From an uncultured Clostridium sp. (GTDB taxonomy: Bacteria; Bacillota; Clostridia; Lachnospirales; Lachnospiraceae), in assembly GCA_938036545.1 (NCBI GenBank), contig CALHQJ010000048.1, positions 1-44,282 on the forward strand: a DNA stretch of 44,282 nucleotides, read 5' to 3'. The notes below the pieces were generated by a model, which worked only from the letters and a program-made list of their open reading frames with translations, ran no database searches and was not told where the DNA came from. Of the stretch, positions 16,852-26,003 are shown piece after piece. A program made the translations under genes and the position numbers. Numbering within the stretch: the stretch's first letter is position 1; each line of letters begins with the position of its first letter.

Positions 16852-17642
16852 GAAACAGACTGTACGGGTATGGCTCTTATGGCTTCTGTCATAGATTTCA
16901 CATAAGAACCAATGTGTTCTGGAGCATCGGAGCCATACTGTTCCAGAAATTTGACAATGGCAGATCCTACAATTACTCCGTCTGCCAGTTTCATCATGTC
17001 TCTGGCCTGTACCGGTGTGGAGATGCCAAAACCGATGGCGCAGGGAATGGAGGTATTCTGACGGACAATATCTACAATCTCTTTCAGATCCGTCTGGATT
17101 TCACTTCGGGCGCCGGTTACCCCCAGGCTGGATACAATGTAAAGAAACCCTTCTGCTTCCTTTGCAATCTTTGCAATCCGGTCTTTGGAGGTGGGGGCGA
17201 TCAGGGAAATTAGATCGACTCCGTATTTCTGGCATATAGGAAGAAACTCTTCTTTTTCTTCAAAGGGCAGATCCGGAAGAATCAGCCCGTCCATGGAAAG
17301 GCGGCTGCAGGCAGAAAGAAAAGCTTCTGCTCCATAGGAAAACACCACATTGGAGTAAGTCATGAAAACCATCGGAACGGTAATGTCCTGACGCAGCTTT
17401 TTTACAAATTCAAAAATCTGATCAGTAGTAATTCCGCCTTTTAACGCCCGCAAATTAGCGCCCTGGATGACCGGACCTTCGGCAGTAGGATCGGAAAAAG
17501 GAATTCCCAGCTCAATCAGGTCTGCGCCGTTTTTTACGGCAGAGCGGACGGCGGAAGCAGTGGTTTCCAGATCCGGATCGCCGCAGGTAATAAATGCAAT
17601 AAATGCTTTTTTGTTTTCAAATGCCTGTCTAATTTTACTCAT
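16848..17642 (-). CDS. trpA: Tryptophan synthase alpha subunit
   Basis: Cleaves indole-3-glycerol phosphate to indole and passes indole to TrpB. It has 264 residues from ATG 17642, which follows a GGGGGGAGG ribosome site and lies inside the trpB end; an in-frame ATG further upstream (17711) would add 23 non-homologous residues. The catalytic Glu49 equivalent is Glu44 (LIELGIPFSDP). The residue equivalent to catalytic Asp60 is Glu55 (TAEGP instead of ADGP). GFGISTPVQ and VIVGSAIV form the phosphate site. It is the last gene of the trp operon and converges on yclQ with a 4-bp overlap. Confidence 0.96.
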   Translation of the reverse strand: MSKIRQAFENKKAFIAFITCGDPDLETTASAVRSAVKNGADLIELGIPFSDPTAEGPVIQGANLRALKGGITTDQIFEFVKKLRQDITVPMVFMTYSNVVFSYGAEAFLSACSRLSMDGLILPDLPFEEKEEFLPICQKYGVDLISLIAPTSKDRIAKIAKEAEGFLYIVSSLGVTGARSEIQTDLKEIVDIVRQNTSIPCAIGFGISTPVQARDMMKLADGVIVGSAIVKFLEQYGSDAPEHIGSYVKSMTEAIRAIPVQSVS

Positions 17643-18825
17643 GAATATCCTCCCCCCGATACCTTGCAATGGCGGCACAGTCTTTATCTCCCCGTCCGGA
17701 GATGGTGACAACGATAATCTGCTCTTTGTTCATAGATGGGGCCAGCTTCATGGCATAGGCCACGGCATGGGCTGACTCGATGGCAGGGATGATTCCCTCG
17801 GTTTTAGCCAGATACTCAAAGGCACAGACAGCTTCCTCATCTGTTACAGGAACATAATTTGCCCGCTTTATGTCGTGAAGATAAGCATGTTCCGGTCCGA
17901 TTCCAGGATAGTCCAGCCCTGCGGAAATGGAGTAAACAGGAGCAATTTGTCCATATTTGTCCTGGCAGAAATAAGATTTCATTCCATGGAAAATACCAAG
18001 TCTTCCAGTTGAAATAGTGGCTGCAGTCTCAAAGGTATCTACGCCTCTTCCTGCTGCCTCACATCCGATTAACTGCACTTCCTTATCTTCGATAAAATGA
18101 TAGAAGCTTCCGATGGCATTGGAGCCTCCTCCTACACAGGCGATGACAGCATCAGGAAGACGGCCTTCTTTTTCCAGAAGCTGTGCCTTGATTTCCTTAG
18201 AGATTACCGCCTGAAAATCCCTTACAATAGTAGGAAAAGGATGGGGGCCCATGACGGAACCAAGACAGTAGTGGGTGTCTGAGATACGGGAGGTCCATTC
18301 CCGCATGGCTTCGGATACAGCATCCTTGAGAGTAGCAGTTCCGGTGGTCACAGGAATGACTTCAGCCCCTAAAAGCCGCATCCGGTATACGTTTAATGCC
18401 TGACGGATGGTATCCTCCTTTCCCATAAAGACGACACATTCCATTCCCATAAGTGCAGCGGCGGTAGCAGTGGCAACTCCATGCTGACCGGCGCCGGTTT
18501 CGGCAATGAGCCGTGTTTTCCCCATTTTTTTTGCAAGGAGGGCCTGGCCTAATACATTGTTGATTTTGTGGGCTCCAGTATGGTTTAAGTCTTCCCGCTT
18601 GAGATAAATTTTTGCTCCTCCCAGATCCTTTGTCATTTTTTCAGCATAGTAGAGGCGGGAGGGACGTCCTGCATATTCGTTTAAAAGAGCAGTCAGTTCT
18701 CTGTTAAAATCAGGATCTTGTTTGTAATGGTTATATGCTTCTTCCAGCTCGATTACTGCATTCATCAGGGTTTCCGGGATGTACTGCCCTCCGTGAATGC
18801 CAAAACGTCCGTTAGGATTTGTCAT
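17635..18825 (-). CDS. trpB: Tryptophan synthase beta subunit
   Basis: A PLP enzyme that condenses indole with serine. It has 396 residues, typical of TrpB1. The Schiff-base Lys87 sits in NHTGAHKINN (81-90), and GGGSNAIG is the phosphate-binding loop. It begins at ATG 18825 overlapping the trpF stop as ATGA, with AAAGGAAG upstream, and overlaps trpA by 8 bp. The overlaps suggest coupled, roughly equal synthesis with TrpA. Confidence 0.97.
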   Translation of the reverse strand: MTNPNGRFGIHGGQYIPETLMNAVIELEEAYNHYKQDPDFNRELTALLNEYAGRPSRLYYAEKMTKDLGGAKIYLKREDLNHTGAHKINNVLGQALLAKKMGKTRLIAETGAGQHGVATATAAALMGMECVVFMGKEDTIRQALNVYRMRLLGAEVIPVTTGTATLKDAVSEAMREWTSRISDTHYCLGSVMGPHPFPTIVRDFQAVISKEIKAQLLEKEGRLPDAVIACVGGGSNAIGSFYHFIEDKEVQLIGCEAAGRGVDTFETAATISTGRLGIFHGMKSYFCQDKYGQIAPVYSISAGLDYPGIGPEHAYLHDIKRANYVPVTDEEAVCAFEYLAKTEGIIPAIESAHAVAYAMKLAPSMNKEQIIVVTISGRGDKDCAAIARYRGEDIHE

Positions 18826-19433
18826 TGCATTTCTTCCTTTCTTACGGAGGCTGTAAATGCCTCCATTTTATGTCTATCTTTTTTTCCGTTTATTTCGATT
18901 CCGGAGCTTACGTCTACGCCATAAGGGGAAAGCGTCCGGATGGCTTCTGACACATTTTCCGGATTTAAGCCGCCTGCCAGAAAAAAGGGGCGCTTTATAC
19001 GGCAGCGGATCAAAGACCAGTCAAATACAACTCCCGTACCGGCTCCGGAGTCTAAAAGAATCAGGTCGGCGCTGCTGGCCTCAGCCCTGTTTATATCATC
19101 GGAGGTCTGCATGGTAAACGCCTGGATGATGGGAGCAGAGGTCAGGGAGCGGAGAGTTTTTATGGTCTGTCCCGTTTCCTGACCGTGAAGCTGAATCATA
19201 TGAATGATGTTCTGATTCGCCAGTTCCGCCATTATTTCCGGTTCCTCATTTAGAAATACACCTGCGGCCTGAATCCTGGGACTCAGTCTGGCTTTCAGCT
19301 TTTCAGCCATTTCCGGTGTTACATACCGTCTGCTTTGGGGAACAAATACAAAGCCGATGTAGTCTGGTAACAGAGTATTGGCTATTTCAATATCCTGAAA
19401 ACAGGAAAGCCCACAGAACTTTATCCTGGTCAT
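18822..19433 (-). CDS. trpF: Phosphoribosylanthranilate isomerase
   Basis: Isomerises phosphoribosylanthranilate to CdRP by an Amadori rearrangement. From ATG 19433 it has 203 residues. The general base Cys7 (IKFCGLS) and the acid Asp128 (LILLDSG) are present, with GGLNPENV in the C-terminal phosphate site. I prefer ATG 19433 over 19448 because GGAGG lies eight bases before it and it overlaps the trpC stop as ATGA. trpF is a separate gene here, not fused to trpC. Confidence 0.95.
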   Translation of the reverse strand: MTRIKFCGLSCFQDIEIANTLLPDYIGFVFVPQSRRYVTPEMAEKLKARLSPRIQAAGVFLNEEPEIMAELANQNIIHMIQLHGQETGQTIKTLRSLTSAPIIQAFTMQTSDDINRAEASSADLILLDSGAGTGVVFDWSLIRCRIKRPFFLAGGLNPENVSEAIRTLSPYGVDVSSGIEINGKKDRHKMEAFTASVRKEEMQ

Positions 19434-20212
19434 AGGCAGTTCCTCCATGTCTTCAGCAGGGCTTTTTTATCAGGAGAACGCATCAGGGCTTCTCCCACCA
19501 GAACAGCGTCAGCTCCGATTTCAGACAAAGCCAGGATATCTTCTGTGGAGCTGATTCCGCTTTCAGCTACAAAAAGCCGGTCTGATGGGATCAGCGTCCG
19601 AAGGCTGCGGCTGTTGTCCAGATTCACAGAAAAATCTTTTAGATTGCGGTTATTGATACCGATAATTCTGGCGCCTGCGCTTATGGCTGTAAGTGCCTCA
19701 TCTTCACTGTGGGCTTCTGTCAGAGCGGACAGCCCCAGTTCGTCACAGAGACGGAGATATTCCTGCAGCTGGCTTTGGCTTAAAATAGAACAGATCAGAA
19801 GTACCGCAGATGCCCCAAGCACTTTGGCTTCATAGATCATGTACTCGTCTACTATAAAGTCTTTGCGCAGGCAGGGGAGAGAAACTGTGGCTGCGATTTC
19901 TGACAGATAGGAGTTCTTTCCCAGAAACCATCTGGGTTCTGTAAGGACGGAGATACAGTCGGCTCCGGCTTCCTGGTACTCTCTGGCAATGCCCAAGTAA
20001 GGAAAGTCCGGAGAAATCAGCCCTTTTGAAGGAGAGGCTTTCTTGCACTCGCAGATAAAGGACATTCCTGGATTTCCAAGAGCCTGTTCAAAGGAGAAGT
20101 TCCCTTTTGGAAGAGAAAGAGCCTCTTTTCTGAGTTCAGACAGGGGTAGTTTTTCTTTTGCCAGCAGGGTACGCTCCCTGGCATGGCCGGCAAGCTGGTC
20201 AAGAATGGTCAT
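19430..20212 (-). CDS. trpC: Indole-3-glycerol-phosphate synthase
   Basis: Closes the indole ring from CdRP with loss of CO2. It has 260 residues in a TIM-barrel layout. FICECKKASPSKG (53-65) carries the catalytic Glu and Lys; LRKDFIVDEYMIYEA, GINNRNLKDF and VAESGIS are the other active-site strands. The start overlaps the trpD stop by 4 bp and the end overlaps the trpF start by 4 bp. Confidence 0.96.
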   Translation of the reverse strand: MTILDQLAGHARERTLLAKEKLPLSELRKEALSLPKGNFSFEQALGNPGMSFICECKKASPSKGLISPDFPYLGIAREYQEAGADCISVLTEPRWFLGKNSYLSEIAATVSLPCLRKDFIVDEYMIYEAKVLGASAVLLICSILSQSQLQEYLRLCDELGLSALTEAHSEDEALTAISAGARIIGINNRNLKDFSVNLDNSRSLRTLIPSDRLFVAESGISSTEDILALSEIGADAVLVGEALMRSPDKKALLKTWRNCL

Positions 20213-21240
20213 GAGATCACCTCCGGAATATTGCTGAGTGTAATCAGTTTCTGAAGAGTTTCCGCCGCCCTACCGGAATCAATAAGTGATGCGGCAAGCT
20301 CTATGCCTTCTTTCAGGTTTTGGGCTTTCTCTCCGATATAGAGAGCCGCCCCTGCATTTAGAAGAACAGCGTCCCGCTTTGGCCCTTTTTCTCCGTTAAG
20401 GATTGCCAGGGTAATGCGGGCGTTTTCTTCAGGAGTTCCCCCTTTTAAATCTTCTTTTTGGCAGCGGGTAAATCCAAATTCTTCAGGGGTAATGGTATAG
20501 GATTTAAACCAGCCGTTTTTGATTTCACAGATTCTGGTTGGAGCGCTGAGAGAGATTTCGTCCAGCTTATCCATGCCATATACCACCATGCCACGCTTCA
20601 CGCCCAAATGGATCAGAACCTGAGCCAGAGGCTCTGCCAGATAATCATCATATACACCCAGCAGCTGCATGGAAGGAGTCCCAGGGTTTGTGAGAGGCCC
20701 CAGGATGTTGAATACGGTTCGGAATCCCAGTTCCTTTCGGATTGCACCTACATATTTCATGGAAGAATGGTACTTTTGTGCAAAGAAGAAGCACATGCCG
20801 GCATCTTTCAGAAGTTCTCTGCATCGTTCAGGACTCTGATAAATATTTACCCCCAGGGCTTCCAGACAATCAGCAGTACCGCAGCGCGAAGAAGCGGCCC
20901 TGTTTCCGTGCTTTGCTACTTTCATGCCGCTGGAAGCGGCAACCAGGGCAGCTGTAGTAGAAATATTAAAGCTCTGGGCGTTGTCTCCTCCGGTTCCGAC
21001 AATCTCAAACAGCTCCATATCTGTTTTTACCTGTTGTGCATGCTCCCGCATAGCGGCGGCGCAGCCGGTAATCTCATCAGTGGTTTCAGCTCTGGCGCTT
21101 TTTGTGGAAAGGGCAGCTAAAAAAGCGGCGTTTTGTGTGGCAGTGGTTTTTCCATCCATAATTTCATTCATTACGGCATAAGCTTCTTCATAAGACAGAT
21201 CCTGTTTACTTACAATTTTTACAATAGCTTCTTTAATCAT
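20209..21240 (-). CDS. trpD: Anthranilate phosphoribosyltransferase
   Basis: Transfers phosphoribose from PRPP to anthranilate. It has 343 residues. The PRPP loop GTGGDNAQSFNIST lies near residues 82-95, followed by KHGNRAASSRCGTADCLEALG. It is a stand-alone TrpD, not fused to the glutaminase TrpG as in enterobacteria. It overlaps trpG and trpC by 4 bp each. Confidence 0.97.
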   Translation of the reverse strand: MIKEAIVKIVSKQDLSYEEAYAVMNEIMDGKTTATQNAAFLAALSTKSARAETTDEITGCAAAMREHAQQVKTDMELFEIVGTGGDNAQSFNISTTAALVAASSGMKVAKHGNRAASSRCGTADCLEALGVNIYQSPERCRELLKDAGMCFFFAQKYHSSMKYVGAIRKELGFRTVFNILGPLTNPGTPSMQLLGVYDDYLAEPLAQVLIHLGVKRGMVVYGMDKLDEISLSAPTRICEIKNGWFKSYTITPEEFGFTRCQKEDLKGGTPEENARITLAILNGEKGPKRDAVLLNAGAALYIGEKAQNLKEGIELAASLIDSGRAAETLQKLITLSNIPEVIS

Positions 21241-21812
21241 GGCTGTATCTCCTTTATAAAGTTTTTAATCATAGTCGTTCCGTCAGGAGTGATAATGGAT
21301 TCGGGATGAAACTGAAGGCCGTAAATGGGAAAACAGCTATGCTGTACGCCCATGATTTCCCCATCTGCTGTACGGGCGGTAATCTGCAGGCAGTCAGGTA
21401 GAGTGTCCGGATCAGCTGCCAGAGAATGGTATCTGGCAACAGCAGCCTTTTGGGGACATCCGTGAAACAGGGGACAGGCTGTTTCAAAGAGAACCTCCGA
21501 CTGCTTTCCATGCATCAGTTCCCTGGCATAGGTAATGGAGGCTCCAAAGGCGGCGCAGATGGCCTGATGGCCCAGGCAGATGCCAAGCATGGGGATTTTG
21601 TCTCCAAGACTTTGAATCAGCTGGATCATGATTCCGCCATCTTCTGGTCTTCCAGGCCCGGGAGAAAGGATAATCCGGTCAGGGTGGAGGGCCTCGATCT
21701 CATCTACTGTTTTTTCATCATTCCGGATGACCAGAATATCCGGATCAAGGGTACCGACGATCTGGTACAGGTTGTAAGAAAAGCTGTCGTAATTGTCGAT
21801 TAAAAGTGTCAT
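21237..21812 (-). CDS. trpG: Anthranilate synthase glutaminase subunit
   Basis: A class I glutamine amidotransferase that supplies ammonia to TrpE. It has 191 residues. It starts MTLLIDNYDSFSYNL. The oxyanion-strand LSPGPGRPEDGG, the nucleophile Cys79 (LGICLGHQ) and the C-terminal FHPES complete the triad region. Because this kind of subunit can also serve PabB, a shared role in folate synthesis is possible; no pab genes are nearby. It overlaps trpE and trpD by 4 bp each. Confidence 0.95.
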   Translation of the reverse strand: MTLLIDNYDSFSYNLYQIVGTLDPDILVIRNDEKTVDEIEALHPDRIILSPGPGRPEDGGIMIQLIQSLGDKIPMLGICLGHQAICAAFGASITYARELMHGKQSEVLFETACPLFHGCPQKAAVARYHSLAADPDTLPDCLQITARTADGEIMGVQHSCFPIYGLQFHPESIITPDGTTMIKNFIKEIQP

Positions 21813-23275
21813 AGCAGATCCTCCTGTGCAAGTTCAAGGGCGTTCAGGGAAGAGCGGGCTTTATTAAGGCATTCCTCATACTCCTTTTCAGGAACAGAGT
21901 CGGCAACAATTCCGGCGCCGCTTCTCACATACACCCGTCCGTTTTTCTTGCAGGCAATGCGGATAGCGATGCAGGTATCCATATTTCCGGCAAAATCGAT
22001 ATATCCGATAGCTCCTCCATAAATCCCCCGCTTATTTTGTTCCAGCTGGTTAATTAACTGGCAGGCCCTGATCTTTGGAGCGCCGGAGAGGGTTCCGGCA
22101 GGAAGCACCGCTTCAATGGCATCCAGGGCGTCATATCGGGGATCGATTTCTCCTCTGACTGCAGAACCGATATGCATCACATGAGAAAAACGCTGGATGG
22201 AGTGAAACTGTTCCACCTGAACCGTTCCGAACCGGCTGATTTTTCCAAGGTCATTTCTTCCCAGATCCACCAGCATATTGTGTTCAGCCAGCTCTTTTTC
22301 ATCAGTCAGAAGCTGTTCTTCCAGTTTTTTGTCTTCCGCTTCACTGGCTCCTCTTGGACGGGTTCCAGCCAGAGGAAAGGTACGGAGAATCCCGTTTTCC
22401 AGCTTTACCAGTGTTTCTGGGGAAGCGCCTGCTACCTCCAGATCCGTACTGGAGAAATAGAACATATAGGGAGATGGGTTCAGGGTACGGAGAATTCGGT
22501 AAGTCTGGAACAAACTGCCTTCAAAGGGAGCACTGAAGCAGTTGGAAAGCACAATCTGAAAAATATCCCCTTCCCGTATGTGGAGTTTCGCTTCCTCAAC
22601 CATATTGCAGAAGGTATCCTTGTCAAACATGGGGGTAACTGTCCCGAGAAGCTTTCCTGTAAGTCTGGTTTCTTTTTCTCCGTTTTTTAAGAGCTCTGCC
22701 AGGTGTTTCAGTTCCAGAACCGCCTTATGGTAGCTGGTCTCAGACTCAGTCAGGGACATGTTGACCATGAGGATGATTTTCTGCCTGACATGGTCAAAGG
22801 CAATTACTTTATCAAAAAGCATCAGATCCAGATCCTTGAAGGTATCGTCTGCTCTGCTGCCGCAGCGGACAGAAGGTTCGCTGTATCCAAAATAGTCATA
22901 GGAAAAATATCCTACCAGTCCTCCTGTAAAAGGAGGCAGATAATCGAAACTGGGACTTTTATATTCTTCCAATATCTGACGGATAACAGAAGAGGGGTCA
23001 TCGGTGTGTACCGTAAGGTTTCCTGCTTTTAAAAGTCCGCTGGTACAGGTGATTTCCAGCTTGGGATCAAAGCCAAGAAAGGAATAGCGTCCCCAGGTTT
23101 CGTTGGCTGCAGCCGATTCCAGCAGATAGCAGTGGGAGGAAACATGTTTTAAAATTTTTAAGGCTTCAATGGGAGTGATAAAGTCGGACAGAAGTTCACA
23201 GCTTACAGGGAGCACATCATAAGTTCCTGTGGCTGCCAGTTCCTGTATGAAACTGAGAGATGGTAATATTTTCAT
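21809..23275 (-). CDS. trpE: Anthranilate synthase component I
   Basis: Converts chorismate and ammonia to anthranilate. From ATG 23275 it has 488 residues. That ATG has AAGGAGG seven bases upstream; the frame stays open further 5' but would run through leader RNA. The N-terminal LLES motif (SHCYLLESAA) is the tryptophan feedback site. The chorismate-binding core shows AGTRPRGA, DLGRNDLGKI and PAGTLSGAPKIRA. It is the first structural gene of trpEGDCFBA, 65 bp after the T-box terminator. Confidence 0.96.
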   Translation of the reverse strand: MKILPSLSFIQELAATGTYDVLPVSCELLSDFITPIEALKILKHVSSHCYLLESAAANETWGRYSFLGFDPKLEITCTSGLLKAGNLTVHTDDPSSVIRQILEEYKSPSFDYLPPFTGGLVGYFSYDYFGYSEPSVRCGSRADDTFKDLDLMLFDKVIAFDHVRQKIILMVNMSLTESETSYHKAVLELKHLAELLKNGEKETRLTGKLLGTVTPMFDKDTFCNMVEEAKLHIREGDIFQIVLSNCFSAPFEGSLFQTYRILRTLNPSPYMFYFSSTDLEVAGASPETLVKLENGILRTFPLAGTRPRGASEAEDKKLEEQLLTDEKELAEHNMLVDLGRNDLGKISRFGTVQVEQFHSIQRFSHVMHIGSAVRGEIDPRYDALDAIEAVLPAGTLSGAPKIRACQLINQLEQNKRGIYGGAIGYIDFAGNMDTCIAIRIACKKNGRVYVRSGAGIVADSVPEKEYEECLNKARSSLNALELAQEDLL

Positions 23276-23339
23276 AGGCTGCCTCCTTCTAAAAAAGATT
23301 TTGGTGAATTTCTGCCAGAAGGGGAAGCTTTTTGTGAAT

Positions 23340-23379
23340 AAAAAACGCCCTTGACAGAAAACAAGAGTTTCTGTCAAGG
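23340..23379 (-). terminator. Terminator of the trp T-box leader
   Basis: On the minus strand CCTTGACAGAAA (23379-23368) pairs with TTTCTGTCAAGG (23360-23349), 12 perfect pairs around a 7-nt loop, and a T-run follows. It is the OFF state of the T-box switch and must be bypassed for trpE expression. Confidence 0.9.
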
Positions 23380-23658
23380 ACGAATCGTGTACAAAAATAA
23401 AATAGTACAAAAAATCCGCGGTGCCACCTTGAATTCATGGTTTTACCATGCGCTTAGCAGGATACCAACATATCCCCGGCAACTGACGTATGCCTTCACG
23501 TTGCAGAATACTGGGTTTCGGCAAAATACCGGAACTTTTGACTGCACCCTCAGCGGTCCATTTGACAACTTGTTTCTCACCTGACTCTCACCAGCGCAGG
23601 CTCTCTGTAAAGGCATCATTGCCGTTATCTCCGCTTCAACGGTTTTGGGTATGAAATT
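23380..23658 (-). promoter_or_regulatory. Tryptophan T-box riboswitch leader
   Basis: Reading the minus strand, the leader holds the conserved T-box AGGTGGCACCGCGG (complement of 23416-23429), which base-pairs with the tRNA acceptor end and forms the antiterminator. The Stem I region has AGAGAGCC followed by GGTGAGAG. The candidate specifier is UGG at 23560-23558 in the context AAUGGACC, matching tRNA-Trp. Uncharged tRNA-Trp would favour read-through past the terminator at 23340-23379. The T-box class is certain; the exact Stem I fold was not computed. Confidence 0.92.
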
Positions 23659-23665
23659 GTTTTGG

Positions 23666-23694
23666 ATTCTAGCACTGAAATTTTCAGTTGTCAA
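23666..23694 (-). promoter_or_regulatory. Promoter of the trp operon
   Basis: On the minus strand TTGACA (23694-23689), a 17-nt spacer and TAGAAT (23671-23666). This is the same -35/-10 pair and spacing as the purC promoter. Transcription would start near 23659 and enter the T-box leader. Confidence 0.85.
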
Positions 23695-23868
23695 GTAAAA
23701 TTTTTTTACAGGGCAGAGGGGCACGTTTTTAGTTCTGAGCCATTTTATTTGCCAGATTTTACTGTCATATCAAAGCATTAGATGTAAGAAGGTGAACTCT
23801 TTAAAAACGAACTCTTGAAGATTGTGGTGGATGTAACAGAATTCCTTCCAGAAACAGCGTAAAACAAA

Positions 23869-23880
23869 GAACAGGTGTTC
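23869..23880 (+). promoter_or_regulatory. LexA (SOS) box upstream of uvrB
   Basis: GAACAGGTGTTC matches the GAAC-N4-GTTC core of Gram-positive LexA/DinR boxes. It lies about 30 bases upstream of the uvrB -10 element. The stretch between it and the trp promoter (23695-23868) shows no gene, only a short direct repeat of GAACTCTT near 23795 and 23808. Confidence 0.75.
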
Positions 23881-23908
23881 ACTTTTTCTGTACTTTTGAA
23901 AGAATTTA

Positions 23909-23917
23909 TGATATACT
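23909..23917 (+). promoter_or_regulatory. Extended -10 promoter of uvrB
   Basis: TG-A-TATACT (23909-23917) is an extended -10. The matching -35 is weak (TGTACT around 23889). It lies 52 bases before the uvrB start and downstream of the LexA box. Confidence 0.55.
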
Positions 23918-23968
23918 AAAGTGCAATGACTGAGTCTTTTTTTACTATAGATTCTGGAGGTGGATTTT

Positions 23969-25966
23969 ATGCAAAATGAACAAAAAATCTTCGAATTACA
24001 TTCCGAATACGCCCCCACTGGCGACCAGCCCCAGGCCATTGAGGCGTTGGTCAAAGGGTTTCAGGAAGGCAATCAATTCCAGACTTTACTAGGGGTTACG
24101 GGTTCCGGCAAGACCTTTACCATGGCTAATGTGATTGCCCGGTTAAATAAGCCGACACTGGTAATAGCGCATAATAAGACTTTAGCAGCACAGCTCTATG
24201 GTGAGTTCAAAGAGTATTTTCCGGGTAACGCAGTGGAATACTTTGTATCCTACTACGATTATTATCAGCCGGAGGCATATGTTCCGTCTACAGATACATA
24301 TATTGAAAAGGATTCCGCTATTAATGACGAGATTGACAAACTGCGTCATTCTGCTACAGCGGCCTTGTCTGAGAGAAAAGATGTCATTATTGTTGCGTCT
24401 GTATCCTGTATATACGGCCTGGGAAGCCCCATAGACTATAAGGAAATGGTAATTTCCCTCAGGCCGGGCATGATAAAGGACAGGGATGAGGTAATTCACA
24501 AGCTGATTGACATTCAATACGCCAGAAACGATATGGACTTTAAACGGGGAACTTTTCGGGTCAGGGGAGATACCCTGGAGATTTATCCGGCCTATTCTGG
24601 AAATGAGGCCTATCGGGTGGAATTTTTTGGAGATGAGGTAGACCGGATTACGGAAATTGATACAGTGACGGGGGAGATTAAGGCTCAGCTGGGCCATGTG
24701 GCAATTTTTCCGGCGTCTCACTATGTAGTTCCCAAGGATAAGATGCTTCTTGCAACAGAGCACATCTTAGAAGAGATGAAGGAACGGGTAACCTTTTTTA
24801 AGAGTGAAGATAAGCTGTTAGAGGCTCAGAGAATTTCGGAAAGAACCAATTTTGACGTGGAAATGATGAGGGAGACGGGATTTTGTTCCGGCATTGAAAA
24901 CTATTCCAGACATTTAACCGGCACAGCGCCAGGAGAGCCGCCATGGACTTTGATAGACTATTTTCCAGATGATTTTCTGATTATTGTAGATGAGTCCCAT
25001 ATTACCCTGCCTCAGGTTCGGGGAATGTATGCAGGAGACCAGTCCAGAAAGAGGACGCTGGTAGACTATGGGTTCCGGCTTCCTTCTGCACTGGATAACC
25101 GCCCCTTGAATTTTACTGAGTTTGAGAGTAAAATTAACCAGATGATGTTTGTATCAGCGACTCCTTCTGCATATGAAAGTGAACACGAGCTGATGCGGGT
25201 AGAACAGATTATCCGGCCTACAGGACTTCTGGATCCGGAGATTTTTGTCCGTCCTGTAGAAGGCCAGATTGACGATTTGATTTCAGAGGTCAATAAAGAG
25301 GTAGAAAAGCATCATAAAGTATTAATCACGACTTTAACAAAGCGGATGGCAGAGGATTTGACCGATTATATGCGGGAAGTAGGAATCCGTGTAAAATACC
25401 TTCATTCTGATATTGATACCCTGGAGCGGGCGGAAATCATTCGGGATATGCGGCTAGACGTGTTTGACGTACTGGTTGGAATCAACCTGTTACGAGAAGG
25501 ACTGGATATTCCGGAAATTACGCTGGTAGCCATCCTGGATGCTGATAAAGAAGGATTTTTAAGATCGGAAACCTCCCTGATCCAGACCATCGGACGTGCG
25601 GCTCGAAACAGCGAAGGCCACGTCATCATGTACGCAGACACCATGACAGATTCCATGAAAAATGCAATAGAAGAAACCAACCGCCGACGGAAAATCCAGC
25701 AGAAGTATAATGAAGAACACGGCATTACTCCTACGACAATCAAAAAAGCAGTAAGGGATTTGATTGCCATTTCCAAGGCGGCGGTAGAGTCAGAGAAGGA
25801 CTTTAAGAAAGAACCGGAATCTATGAATGAGAAGGAGCTGAACCAGTTAGTAAAAGAACTGACTAAGAAAATGCATCAGGCTGCGGCAGAGCTGAACTTT
25901 GAGGAAGCAGCAAAGCTGCGCGACAGAATGATAGAAGTCAAGAAAGCTCTTTTAGAACTGGAATAG
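23969..25966 (+). CDS. uvrB: Excinuclease ABC subunit B
   Basis: The damage-verifying helicase-like subunit of nucleotide excision repair. It has 665 residues from ATG 23969, which has GGAGG eight bases before it; a GTG at 23960 would overlap that ribosome site. Walker A GVTGSGKTFT lies near residue 42, followed by the beta-hairpin region YYDYYQPEAY, helicase motifs DESH and VSATPS, GINLLREGLDIPE and a C-terminal UVR domain (LNFEEAAKLRDRM) that binds UvrC. uvrA does not follow; feoA begins 37 bp later. Confidence 0.97.
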   Translation: MQNEQKIFELHSEYAPTGDQPQAIEALVKGFQEGNQFQTLLGVTGSGKTFTMANVIARLNKPTLVIAHNKTLAAQLYGEFKEYFPGNAVEYFVSYYDYYQPEAYVPSTDTYIEKDSAINDEIDKLRHSATAALSERKDVIIVASVSCIYGLGSPIDYKEMVISLRPGMIKDRDEVIHKLIDIQYARNDMDFKRGTFRVRGDTLEIYPAYSGNEAYRVEFFGDEVDRITEIDTVTGEIKAQLGHVAIFPASHYVVPKDKMLLATEHILEEMKERVTFFKSEDKLLEAQRISERTNFDVEMMRETGFCSGIENYSRHLTGTAPGEPPWTLIDYFPDDFLIIVDESHITLPQVRGMYAGDQSRKRTLVDYGFRLPSALDNRPLNFTEFESKINQMMFVSATPSAYESEHELMRVEQIIRPTGLLDPEIFVRPVEGQIDDLISEVNKEVEKHHKVLITTLTKRMAEDLTDYMREVGIRVKYLHSDIDTLERAEIIRDMRLDVFDVLVGINLLREGLDIPEITLVAILDADKEGFLRSETSLIQTIGRAARNSEGHVIMYADTMTDSMKNAIEETNRRRKIQQKYNEEHGITPTTIKKAVRDLIAISKAAVESEKDFKKEPESMNEKELNQLVKELTKKMHQAAAELNFEEAAKLRDRMIEVKKALLELE

Positions 25967-26003
25967 GCTGTTGAATAAAATGTAACTGTTAGGAAGCCGA
26001 AAC

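Noticed and set aside
23795..23816. Second LexA-like site from the GAACTCTT direct repeat
   Set aside because: The halves are direct, not inverted, and lack the GAAC-N4-GTTC arrangement.
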